A DNA stretch of 9,967 bases from Sporomusaceae bacterium (GTDB taxonomy: Bacteria > Bacillota > Negativicutes > DSM-13327). The stretch spans positions 1 to 9,967 of the forward strand of contig JAPUES010000174.1 of the NCBI GenBank assembly GCA_027492445.1, in the 5' to 3' direction. Positions 1-5,857 of the stretch are shown here, in pieces. Every line of letters starts with the position of its first letter. The stretch's first letter is position 1. The notes under the pieces are model-generated. The model had not been told where the DNA came from and did not search any database. It saw only the letters and a program-made list of their open reading frames with translations. Both the position numbers and the translations under genes were made by a program.

Positions 1-1004
1 ACATTATTAATTTGGATGCCAAGCTATTTTTTACCCATAGGGGCATTGAAAAAGGGATGGAGGGAGTGCCCCTTACCCTCGGAATCTATCGGGCGGAACG
101 GGTTTGCGGCGCTTGTAGTGTGTCCCATGGGATTTCCTATTCTCAAGGGATTGAGGCCATGGCGAATATTAAAATACCATCTCACGCTCAGTATTGCAGG
201 GGAATCCTAGCAGAATTAGAACGCCTATATAACCATATTGGTGATATAGGGAATTTGTGCGCAGGAGTAGGCTTTGCTCTAGGGATTAGCCATGGATCTC
301 GCTTAAAAGAAATCCTTATGAGGCTTAATGAAAGGATAACGGGCAATCGCTTTTTGCGAGGTATCGTCATACCAGGCGGCGTTGCGCAAGAGATAACCTT
401 AGAGATTTCCCAGGAAATCGATATTGTCTTAGAAGAAGTGGCAGAAGAATTTTTAGCATTAATGAGTATGATTAAGGATAATAGTGCTTTTTTAGATCGG
501 GTTAATAATACGGGAATTTTACCTCGGCAAGCGGCCCTTGATTTGGGAGTCGTAGGGGTAGCGGCAAGAGCTTCTGGTATTGGGATGGATACTAGGCGAG
601 ATTATACTTATTCCGTATATAATAAGGTTACGTTTAAGGTGCCTATCGAGACGAGTGGGGATGTGGCGGCACGCTTATGGATTCGCAGGACTGAAGTGGA
701 AGAGTCCATTGCTATCATTCGACAGTTACTAAAAAGCATTCCGGATGCTAAAGATAAACTAAGGGTAGAGATTCCTGCTATAAAACCCTATAGCAGTGGT
801 TTAGGGTGGAGTGAATCGGCCCGGGGGTGTAACTTACATTGGATTATGGTAGGGGAGAGGAATGAAATTTATCGCTATTTTCTAAGATCTGCCTCCTATC
901 CCAATTGGCCAGCCGTTACAGTTGCAGCTCCTGGAAATATTATTCCTGATTTTCCGTTGATTAATAAAAGCTTTGAATTGTGTTATGCATGTCTTGATCG
1001 CTAA
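1..1004 (+). CDS. Group 4 [NiFe] hydrogenase large (catalytic) subunit, HycE/EchE-like, 5'-truncated by window
   Basis: The frame is open to the window edge (codons from base 3; Ile-Ile-Asn-Leu precede the Asp-Ala-Lys at 15-23), so the TTG at 12 is not the real start and the N-terminus lies upstream. The protein holds the NiFe active site and oxidises or evolves H2 at the cytoplasmic face of a membrane complex. The L1 motif RVCGAC...H is at 99-128, with cysteines at 105-107 and 114-116. It is preceded by the family's HRGIEK motif at 36-53. RASGIGMDTRRDY (about 570-608) and ASYPNWPAV (about 891-917) match HycE-type subunits. The C-terminal L2 cysteines form CYAC (981-992), followed only by Leu-Asp-Arg and the stop. 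The usual DPCxxC is ELCYAC here, and there is no cleavable C-terminal extension. The gene is followed after 16 bases by the ferredoxin/small-subunit gene. Family assignment is firm; the subgroup (4a formate-hydrogenlyase-like or Ech-like) is not settled. Confidence 0.93.
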   Translation, partial: IINLDAKLFFTHRGIEKGMEGVPLTLGIYRAERVCGACSVSHGISYSQGIEAMANIKIPSHAQYCRGILAELERLYNHIGDIGNLCAGVGFALGISHGSRLKEILMRLNERITGNRFLRGIVIPGGVAQEITLEISQEIDIVLEEVAEEFLALMSMIKDNSAFLDRVNNTGILPRQAALDLGVVGVAARASGIGMDTRRDYTYSVYNKVTFKVPIETSGDVAARLWIRRTEVEESIAIIRQLLKSIPDAKDKLRVEIPAIKPYSSGLGWSESARGCNLHWIMVGERNEIYRYFLRSASYPNWPAVTVAAPGNIIPDFPLINKSFELCYACLDR

Positions 1005-1020
1005 GGGGGCAATATAAGTA

Positions 1021-1749
1021 ATGATAACTCTATTAAAAAACATTATGCATATGGGTATGGTAACAGAACCTTACGATAAAATGCAGGTTCCCCATGCCTT
1101 TCGCGGTGAAGTGCTAATCAGTACTGAGGATTGTAATGGTTGTTTATCTTGCACTACCGTTTGTCCCACGAAGGCCATTCTCTTTACTGAGGAAGGTATG
1201 ACCATTGATCATAAGGCTTGTATTTTTTGCGGACGTTGTGTAAAGCAGTGTGAAATACAAAAAATCAGACATAGTGGCAATTATAAATTAGCTCAATGGC
1301 AGGGCAGCGCAGAGGGCGATGCAGGAAGTATACTAAAAGCTGAAATTAAACGGATATTTGGTCGATCCTTACATATTAGGCATCTAGACGTTGGTTCCTG
1401 CAATGCTTGTGATTTTGAAATGAGTGCTTTGAGTAACCCAATTTATGACCTACAACAATACGGAATCGATTTTGTTGCTTCGCCTCGCCATGCTGATTTG
1501 CTGATGGTTACAGGGGTAGTGACCCGAAATTTAACCCAGGCCTTAGTAATGACCTATGAAGCCACTCCTACTCCCAAAATTGTAATGGCTGTTGGTGCTT
1601 GTGCGGCAAGCGGGCAAGTGTTTGGCAATAGCTATGCAGTGAGGGGAGCTGTAGATAAGTTTATACCGGTAGATATTTATGTGCCAGGCTGTCCGCCGAG
1701 GCCCCAAGCCTTACTTTATGGCCTATTATTAGCACTAAATAAAATATAA
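1021..1749 (+). CDS. Fused ferredoxin (HycF-like) / hydrogenase small subunit (HycG/NuoB-like)
   Basis: This 242-residue protein joins two electron-transfer modules. Residues 1-80 resemble HycF: a basic, hydrophobic start, then two [4Fe-4S] motifs, C38-x2-C41-x2-C44-x3-C48-P and C67-x2-C70-x2-C73-x3-C77. Residues 115-242 are a NuoB/20-kDa-type small subunit, with C127-x2-C130, C194 in GACAASG and C224 in PGCPPRP giving the four ligands of the proximal [4Fe-4S] cluster. In E. coli formate hydrogenlyase these parts are separate proteins, HycF and HycG. Here one chain would wire three clusters in line to the NiFe site of the large subunit encoded just upstream. The ATG at 1021 is preceded by AAGGGGG (1003-1009), which overlaps the large-subunit stop and suggests coupled translation. 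It is the last gene of the operon, with 129 bases before ridA. Domain calls are firm; the physiological electron partner is not visible. Confidence 0.92.
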   Translation: MITLLKNIMHMGMVTEPYDKMQVPHAFRGEVLISTEDCNGCLSCTTVCPTKAILFTEEGMTIDHKACIFCGRCVKQCEIQKIRHSGNYKLAQWQGSAEGDAGSILKAEIKRIFGRSLHIRHLDVGSCNACDFEMSALSNPIYDLQQYGIDFVASPRHADLLMVTGVVTRNLTQALVMTYEATPTPKIVMAVGACAASGQVFGNSYAVRGAVDKFIPVDIYVPGCPPRPQALLYGLLLALNKI

Positions 1750-1784
1750 TTTATAATGAAACTTTATCCAATTTAACAGGAAAT

Positions 1785-1812
1785 TTGTTCTTTTTAGCGA
1801 AGGAAGTATAAA
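1785..1812 (+). promoter_or_regulatory. Candidate sigma-A promoter for ridA
   Basis: TTGTTC (1785-1790) and TATAAA (1807-1812) are separated by 16 bases, about 66 bases upstream of the ridA start. This would give a leader of about 60 nt containing the stem-loop at 1825-1841. No clear terminator with a T-run separates the hydrogenase operon from ridA, so read-through is also possible. Confidence 0.45.
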
Positions 1813-1824
1813 CAACTAGTCTTT

Positions 1825-1841
1825 GAAAGTTCGTAACTTTC
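1825..1841 (+). other. Short perfect stem-loop in the ridA leader
   Basis: GAAAGTT and AACTTTC pair perfectly (7 bp) around the loop CGT, 37 bases upstream of the ridA ATG. It is not followed by a T-run, so it is a poor intrinsic terminator. It could stabilise the leader RNA or be chance in AT-rich DNA. Confidence 0.35.
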
Positions 1842-1878
1842 CTTATGAAATCACTAAAAAATAGGAGGTATTTTATTT

Positions 1879-2262
1879 ATGAAAACTGTTATTAATACGA
1901 ATAGAGCTCCTCAGGCGATAGGGCCTTATTCTCAAGCCATAAAAGCAAATGGATTTTTATTTGTATCAGGTCAAATTCCATTAGATCCAGTTAGTGGACA
2001 AATTGTCTATGGTGGAGCAGAGTCCCAAGCATATCAAGTTCTTAATAACCTTAAGGCTATTTTAGTTCATGAAGGTCTTGATTTTGACAATGTAGTGAAA
2101 GCTAGTGTTTTCTTAAAGGATTTAGAAGACTTTGAAATTGTAAATAAGGTTTATGCTCAATATTTTGTCCATGAACCTCCAGCCCGTGCTTGCGTACAGG
2201 TCGCTAAATTGCCGCGGGATGTAAGCGTAGAAATAGAAGTAATCGCAGTATATAAAAAATAA
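1879..2262 (+). CDS. ridA: RidA family 2-iminobutanoate/2-iminopropanoate deaminase
   Basis: RidA hydrolyses reactive enamine/imine intermediates released by PLP enzymes such as threonine dehydratase, protecting other PLP enzymes in the cytoplasm. The 127-residue length is typical for the trimeric family. Visible signatures are the N-terminal APQAIGPYSQA (residues 10-20, including the conserved Tyr17), the FVSGQIPLDP strand (28-37), and the C-terminal PPARACVQVAKLP block (100-112), in which R103 corresponds to the carboxylate-binding arginine (R105 of E. coli RidA). E120 in the VEIEVIAV strand is also conserved. The start is set by AGGAGGT (1863-1869), 9 bases before the ATG. It is probably monocistronic, with its own promoter candidate upstream and a palindromic terminator downstream. 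Identification is confident. The exact imine substrate cannot be read from sequence. Confidence 0.95.
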   Translation: MKTVINTNRAPQAIGPYSQAIKANGFLFVSGQIPLDPVSGQIVYGGAESQAYQVLNNLKAILVHEGLDFDNVVKASVFLKDLEDFEIVNKVYAQYFVHEPPARACVQVAKLPRDVSVEIEVIAVYKK

Positions 2263-2280
2263 TTTGGGATAATTTATGAA

Positions 2281-2324
2281 TTAAAAGCAGCCTTAAAACC
2301 AATTGGTTTTAAGGCTGCTTTTAA
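2281..2324. terminator. Bidirectional terminator, perfect 44-bp palindrome, between ridA and lgt
   Basis: The segment is a perfect inverted repeat of two 22-base arms with no unpaired centre; in RNA the central AATT would form the loop. The arms begin TTAAAAGCAGCC and end GGCTGCTTTTAA, so both strands show a GC-containing stem followed by TTTT. It lies 18 bases after the ridA stop and 8 bases after the lgt stop, so it can end transcripts from both convergent genes. Confidence 0.9.
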
Positions 2325-2332
2325 TGGATACG

Positions 2333-3136
2333 CTACCGTTTTTTCAAAGTACCTGATGGCTTATCAATCTTTTGTTTATTATGCCAGCTAGTCCAAGCAA
2401 ATAAGATACAGCCAATGAGTATTACTGCTAAGCTGGTAACTTGGGCTGATTTTAAACCAAAGAGTAATGTACCATAATCACCGCGTAAATATTCTAAAAA
2501 GAAACGGGCTATGGAATATAAAATGGCATAGAGGATTAGTACTTGCCCCTTTGCATGATTGGTAGTGCGAAAGAGCAATAGGAGAACAAAAATGATAATA
2601 TCAATTTGTCCTTCCCATATTTCAGCAGGCCACAAAGGCTGATTGCCATATACTTGATGAGCTAAGGTCGTTTCAGGGTAAACGATACCAAAGGAGCCGC
2701 CAGTAGGATGTCCGAAAGCATCGCCATTTAATAAATTAGCCATACGTCCAATGGATTGGCCCATAATAATGGCAGGGGCAACAATATCGGCAAAGGCCCA
2801 AGTATCAATATTATGACGCTTGGTATAGATGTACCCAGCGATTATGCCAAATAAAATACCACCTTGAATAGCCATTCCACCTTGCCACACAAAAGGAATT
2901 TCTAAAAGATGATGTTGATAATAGTCCCAGTCAAAGAAAAATACATCCCATAGTCTAGCGCCCACAATGCCAGCTAAACCTCCGTAAATTCCGATATCAG
3001 GCACGTGATTATGCCAACGCCCATCTTGTTTGGCTAAAAAATAGGCTGTGCCAGTAGCTAAAATAATACTTAGGCTCAGTATTAAACCATAAGCACGAAT
3101 GGGAAAATCTCCAATGAAAAAAAGATATTGATGCAT
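2333..3136 (-). CDS. lgt: Prolipoprotein diacylglyceryl transferase
   Basis: Lgt transfers diacylglycerol from phosphatidylglycerol to the lipobox cysteine of prolipoproteins in the cytoplasmic membrane, the first step of lipoprotein maturation. The 267-residue product is a multi-pass membrane protein of normal length. The start FFIGDFPIRAYG (residues 6-17) is typical. The Lgt signature reads GRMANLLNGDAFG (130-142), keeping the Gly-Arg pair, N134 and N137, with Asp139 where Glu is common. R211 and E215 in ARFFLEYLR correspond to the functionally important late Arg/Glu pair of E. coli Lgt (R239/E243). The segment GGMAIQGG (86-93) has Gln91 where E. coli has His103. The ATG at 3136 is chosen because GGAGGT lies 4 bases before it. 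An upstream in-frame GTG (3181) would add 15 residues without a good ribosome site. It is convergent with ridA and divergent from the thioredoxin gene. Confidence 0.95.
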   Translation of the reverse strand: MHQYLFFIGDFPIRAYGLILSLSIILATGTAYFLAKQDGRWHNHVPDIGIYGGLAGIVGARLWDVFFFDWDYYQHHLLEIPFVWQGGMAIQGGILFGIIAGYIYTKRHNIDTWAFADIVAPAIIMGQSIGRMANLLNGDAFGHPTGGSFGIVYPETTLAHQVYGNQPLWPAEIWEGQIDIIIFVLLLLFRTTNHAKGQVLILYAILYSIARFFLEYLRGDYGTLLFGLKSAQVTSLAVILIGCILFAWTSWHNKQKIDKPSGTLKKR

Positions 3137-3140
3137 ATTG

Positions 3141-3146
3141 ACCTCC
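3141..3146 (-). promoter_or_regulatory. Ribosome binding site deciding the lgt start
   Basis: On the minus strand GGAGGT is followed by CAAT and the ATG at 3136. This supports the 267-residue Lgt over 5'-extended versions, which begin at a GTG or at ATGs inside the leader. Confidence 0.75.
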
Positions 3147-3171
3147 ATTATCATTCTATCGTTTACTTTAT

Positions 3172-3201
3172 ATAGTATCACAACCTATAGGTAGGAAACA
3201 A
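3172..3201 (-). promoter_or_regulatory. Candidate promoter for lgt
   Basis: On the minus strand TTGTTT (3201-3196) and TACTAT (3177-3172) are spaced by 18 bases, 36 bases upstream of the lgt ATG. The match is moderate and the DNA is AT-rich, so this is tentative. Confidence 0.35.
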
Positions 3202-3226
3202 ATGTAATACAATCGCAAAATTTTTG

Positions 3227-3239
3227 TGAATCGGATTCA
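3227..3239. promoter_or_regulatory. Palindrome in the lgt/tlpA divergent intergenic region (possible operator)
   Basis: TGAATC-G-GATTCA is a perfect 6-bp inverted repeat about a single central base. It sits roughly midway between the divergent lgt and thioredoxin genes. Its regulator, if any, is unknown. A 13-base palindrome of this kind could be chance. Confidence 0.3.
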
Positions 3240-3294
3240 TAATGGTGGTAGCAATGAATGAAGTAGGGTAAAATGAGAAGGAGGAAGTGAGAGT

Positions 3295-3819
3295 ATGAAA
3301 CAAAAAATTCTAATGATAACCCTTGGAAGTATATTAGCAGTAGTCAGTTTTTTATATACTCATGGAGTGAGCGCTGATTGGGAGGATGCCTTGCCGGCGG
3401 CCGATGTTGGGGTAAGGGTAGGGCAAGCATTGCCTGAATTTTCCTTGCCATCCTTAGATGGACAGGAAGTTGCAGTTAGACCATCTGGAAAGATAACAGT
3501 CATTAATTTTTGGACTACTTGGTGCCCACCTTGCCAAGAGGAAATGCCAGAACTAGATGCTTTTGCCCAAGGAAATCAAGAAAAGGTAAACTTTTATGCT
3601 GTTAATTTACAAGAATCCCAGGAGAAAGTAAAAACATTTATGGATGGGAATGGTTATACCATGCCCGTGTTGTTAGATGAGGAGGGGGATATGGGTAAAA
3701 AGTTTCAAATACGAACCATTCCTACGACTCTAATTGTTAATAAACATGGTGTCATAAAATTTCGTAAATCCGGACCGATGACGAGGGGGGAACTAGAAGG
3801 TATAATAAATAGTATGTAG
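3295..3819 (+). CDS. TlpA/ResA-like membrane-anchored thiol-disulfide oxidoreductase
   Basis: This is a thioredoxin-fold protein that probably keeps extracytoplasmic cysteines reduced. The 174 residues start with a short basic end and one hydrophobic segment (about 5-22) acting as an uncleaved anchor or signal peptide. An AhpC/TSA-Redoxin type domain follows: GQALPEFSLPSLDG (43-56), the active site WCPPC (76-80, C77 and C80), and the cis-proline loop at TIP (141-143) before TTLIV. No lipobox is seen. The start ATG follows AAGGAGG (3278-3284). The next gene, ccdA, begins within about ten bases, which fits the known pairing of CcdA with ResA/TlpA proteins: CcdA supplies the electrons. The physiological target (apocytochrome c, spore or envelope protein) cannot be told, because no cytochrome maturation gene is in the window. 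Confidence 0.92.
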   Translation: MKQKILMITLGSILAVVSFLYTHGVSADWEDALPAADVGVRVGQALPEFSLPSLDGQEVAVRPSGKITVINFWTTWCPPCQEEMPELDAFAQGNQEKVNFYAVNLQESQEKVKTFMDGNGYTMPVLLDEEGDMGKKFQIRTIPTTLIVNKHGVIKFRKSGPMTRGELEGIINSM

Positions 3820-3822
3820 GTG
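3818..3822 (+). promoter_or_regulatory. Ribosome binding site overlapping the tlpA-like stop, deciding the ccdA start
   Basis: AGGTG begins inside the TAG stop of the thioredoxin gene and lies 6 bases before the GTG at 3829. The alternative GTG at 3820 has no Shine-Dalgarno at a workable distance; the nearest, AGAAGG, is about 19 bases away. This arrangement implies coupled translation of the two genes. Confidence 0.6.
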
Positions 3823-3828
3823 AATATT

Positions 3829-4527
3829 GTGGAGCAAAACATTACGTTGGTTGCTGCTTTTTTAGCAGGAGTTCTTTCTTTTCTATCACCTTGTGTATTA
3901 CCCCTTCTGCCTACTTATACTGCCTTTCTTTCTGCCGGTACAGACCGAAAAGTAGGAGAAAAAAAGACAAAAGGTAACTTATTCATAAATGGAGTTTCTT
4001 TTTTTAGTGGTTTTACGCTTGTCTTTGTGATCATGGGTGCAACCGCTTCCCAATTTGGGCAAATGTTTCTTGTATATCAGGATGGGATACGCCAAGTGGG
4101 TGCAATTTTTATAGTCATTATGGGATTGCATGTAAGCGGGATTTTGCGAATGAGGGCTTTAGAACGGGAATATCGACCATTATTAACGAAAACGCTAGAA
4201 GGGCCACTGGGTGCATTTTTCTTAGGGATAGCCTTTACAACAGGTTGGATACCTTGTGTTGGACCGATACTCGCGGCTATTTTAGTATATGCTGGCACCG
4301 CCGCCACCCTTACGCAAGGGTCTTTGTTACTATTTGTATATGCTATGGGATTTTCTTTACCTTTCTTATTGCTAGCAGTGCTTTTGAATCGGTATTTTTA
4401 TCAAGTAAGAAGCTTCTATCCTTATTTAGCAATTCTGCAACAAGTAGCAGGAGTAATGCTCATTATTATAGGGATTGTTATTTATTTTGATGTTATGCAA
4501 AGAATCTTAGGGGTGCTTTGGCCGTAA
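3829..4527 (+). CDS. ccdA: CcdA, cytochrome c biogenesis/DsbD-type thiol electron transporter
   Basis: CcdA is a six-helix membrane protein that carries reducing equivalents from cytosolic thioredoxin to an outward-facing thioredoxin-like partner. From the GTG at 3829 it has 232 residues, normal for the short CcdA type without the DsbD flanking domains. The two redox cysteines are in the family motifs SFLSPCVLPLLPTY (C22) and GWIPCVGP (C143), each followed by the helix-breaking prolines seen in the family. Hydrophobic segments lie at about 5-30, 52-75, 86-106, 126-152, 165-187 and 203-222. Starting at 3820 would add only three residues. Translation looks coupled to the upstream thioredoxin gene, and the pair forms a complete transmembrane thiol-reduction unit. 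A large hairpin follows the stop. The assignment is firm; the exact start is the only doubt. Confidence 0.94.
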   Translation: MEQNITLVAAFLAGVLSFLSPCVLPLLPTYTAFLSAGTDRKVGEKKTKGNLFINGVSFFSGFTLVFVIMGATASQFGQMFLVYQDGIRQVGAIFIVIMGLHVSGILRMRALEREYRPLLTKTLEGPLGAFFLGIAFTTGWIPCVGPILAAILVYAGTAATLTQGSLLLFVYAMGFSLPFLLLAVLLNRYFYQVRSFYPYLAILQQVAGVMLIIIGIVIYFDVMQRILGVLWP

Positions 4528-4532
4528 AACAT

Positions 4533-4587
4533 AAATCAGAAAGGATGTTATAGTCACTTGTAGTGACTGTAACATCCTTTCTGATTT
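4533..4587. terminator. Bidirectional terminator hairpin between ccdA and the HD-GYP gene
   Basis: Arms 4533-4550 and 4570-4587 are perfect 18-base complements. They continue through one T-G wobble into 6 more pairs (4552-4557 with 4563-4568) around the 5-base loop TTGTA, giving a stem of about 25 bp. The arm ends are AAATC and GATTT. It lies 5 bases after the ccdA stop and 8 bases beyond the HD-GYP stop on the other strand, so it can serve both convergent genes. Confidence 0.88.
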
Positions 4588-4595
4588 AGTGGCTA

Positions 4596-5666
4596 TTATT
4601 TTATGTCAGACACGAAAGCAACAATCTCAATGTCCTTTTCATTTTTTAATTCAATGCATTTCCCTTCCGATGTTTGTATGATGGGCTTAATGTTATATTC
4701 CTTATTGATAAAGATAATTTTCCCCTCGGCACCATTATTTAAGCGTACTTTAGAACCTACGAGGGCATCTTTTGTGTTATTGATAAATAACATGCAAATT
4801 TCCGCATCTAACTTACCAAACATCTCTTGTAACAACTCTTCCATAACCAAAAAAGGAGTTAAGGCACTGCGATAAATGCGGTGGGCAGTCATGGCATCGT
4901 AGGTATCCGCGACAGCAACGATTTTCCCTTCTTGTGTAATATCATTTTTAAACAGACCCTGAGGATAGCCTGTTCCATCAAGCCGCTCATGGTGCTGTAA
5001 AATAGCCAGTTTGACAGGGGCAGCAATTTCTTTGGAACCGAAGACTAGTTCATAACCAAGCATAGGATGCTGTTTCATAAAAGACATTTCATTAGTTGAC
5101 AATTTAGCTGGTTTGTTGAGAATTTCAACGGGGATTCTAGTTTTTCCAATATCATGTAATAAGCCAGCCAAGACCACATCTCGCAGTTTATCCTCGCTAA
5201 AGTGTAACCATTTTCCAATGACACCACAAATCACAGCCACATTAAGACTATGGCGGAAGGTATAATCATCTTTTGTATTGATTAAGTGCAGATAACTAAT
5301 GACGGCATTTAAGCTTAAAAGATTTTTAATGGTACAATCAGCAATATCATTAATTTGATTGATGGGAACTTCTTTAATATTCCTCGTCTTTTGGAAAGCA
5401 CTATCAATCAAAGCAAGAATTTTTGCATGCTCTTCAATATAGTACTTTTGTTCTTCCCCTAAGGCGGTATTTTGATCGTCCTCAATTTCTTCATGAATAT
5501 AAATAGCAGTAAAGCTCCATTCTTGCAACCGTTCAATCATCCATTCTGTTAAAATTGTATGTTGGGCAAGGATCACTTGGCCACTATCCGTTACGATTTC
5601 TTTGCCAAGTTTCATGCCAGGTAGAATTTCTGCAATTGAATATTCTTTAACTGTTACCTTTATCAA
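4596..5666 (-). CDS. HD-GYP domain protein, probable cyclic-di-GMP phosphodiesterase
   Basis: HD-GYP proteins hydrolyse c-di-GMP (some, cGAMP) using a metal centre. From the TTG at 5666 the product has 356 residues. Residues 1-60 are an N-terminal region of the type common in this class (ILPGMKLGKEI, 14-24). The catalytic domain spans about 125-295, with H139 in FRHS, the HDIGK box (171-175), QHP (199-201), and the signature HHERLDGTGYP (225-235), then D254 in VADTYDAMT. All expected metal ligands and the GYP loop appear intact, so activity is likely. A C-terminal tail (about 303-350, GSKVRLNNG...) looks like a small beta-rich appendage often found in Firmicute members. No receiver, PAS or membrane domain is seen. 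The TTG is preferred because AGGAGG lies 8 bases upstream. The ATG at 5699 (367 residues) has only an AGGAAGG placed too close to it. Confidence 0.9.
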   Translation of the reverse strand: MIKVTVKEYSIAEILPGMKLGKEIVTDSGQVILAQHTILTEWMIERLQEWSFTAIYIHEEIEDDQNTALGEEQKYYIEEHAKILALIDSAFQKTRNIKEVPINQINDIADCTIKNLLSLNAVISYLHLINTKDDYTFRHSLNVAVICGVIGKWLHFSEDKLRDVVLAGLLHDIGKTRIPVEILNKPAKLSTNEMSFMKQHPMLGYELVFGSKEIAAPVKLAILQHHERLDGTGYPQGLFKNDITQEGKIVAVADTYDAMTAHRIYRSALTPFLVMEELLQEMFGKLDAEICMLFINNTKDALVGSKVRLNNGAEGKIIFINKEYNIKPIIQTSEGKCIELKNEKDIEIVAFVSDIK

Positions 5667-5674
5667 TGCGGAGT

Positions 5675-5680
5675 CCTCCT
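5675..5680 (-). promoter_or_regulatory. Ribosome binding site favouring the TTG start of the HD-GYP gene
   Basis: On the minus strand AGGAGG is followed after 8 bases by TTG at 5666, giving Met-Ile-Lys-Val-Thr-Val, a usual beginning for this family. The upstream in-frame ATG at 5699 has AGGAAGG only one base away, which is poor spacing. Confidence 0.6.
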
Positions 5681-5699
5681 CGTATAAACTAAGTTTCAT

Positions 5700-5857
5700 G
5701 CCTTCCTAGATAGGGAGTGACATTGATAAGAACAGTGAACTAGTAGGGTTTATTTGAAAATCAATGCCAGTCAAATGCAAAGGATATTATATTTATACTA
5801 TTCTATTCTTCACTAATGAATAAAAACCTGCACTACGTTAGAGAATTCTTAACATTG
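5700..5857. other. Non-coding leader/promoter region upstream of the HD-GYP gene
   Basis: This AT-rich stretch lies between the HD-GYP gene and the hairpin behind the CsoR-family gene. On the minus strand a weak promoter candidate reads TTGACT (5774-5769), 16 bases, TAAACC (5752-5747). I looked for a c-di-GMP (GEMM) riboswitch and found no convincing conserved core. No coding region of credible length is present. Confidence 0.4.

Noticed and set aside
188..370. Minus-strand open frame of 60 codons inside the hydrogenase large-subunit gene
   Set aside because: It is fully antisense to a strongly conserved coding sequence, has no ribosome site and no recognisable product.
1825..1841. Intrinsic terminator of the hydrogenase operon
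   Set aside because: The stem is only 7 bp, two-thirds AT, and is followed by CTTATG rather than a T-run. It is kept only as a leader stem-loop.
3137..3181. 5'-extended lgt start at GTG 3181 or the ATGs at 3154 and 3148
   Set aside because: None has a suitable Shine-Dalgarno, while the ATG at 3136 has GGAGGT and gives the typical Lgt N-terminus. The extension also runs through the promoter candidate.
4077..4490. Open frames of 76 (minus) and 81 (plus) codons inside ccdA
   Set aside because: They overlap the conserved CcdA membrane segments in other frames, and the encoded peptides have no family features or usable ribosome sites.
4603..4875. Plus-strand 90-codon open frame antisense to the 3' part of the HD-GYP gene
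   Set aside because: It lies opposite a gene whose catalytic motifs are intact and shows only reverse-frame composition.
5667..5857. c-di-GMP (GEMM) riboswitch upstream of the HD-GYP gene
   Set aside because: I looked for the conserved GEMM core and paired helices on the minus strand and did not find them.
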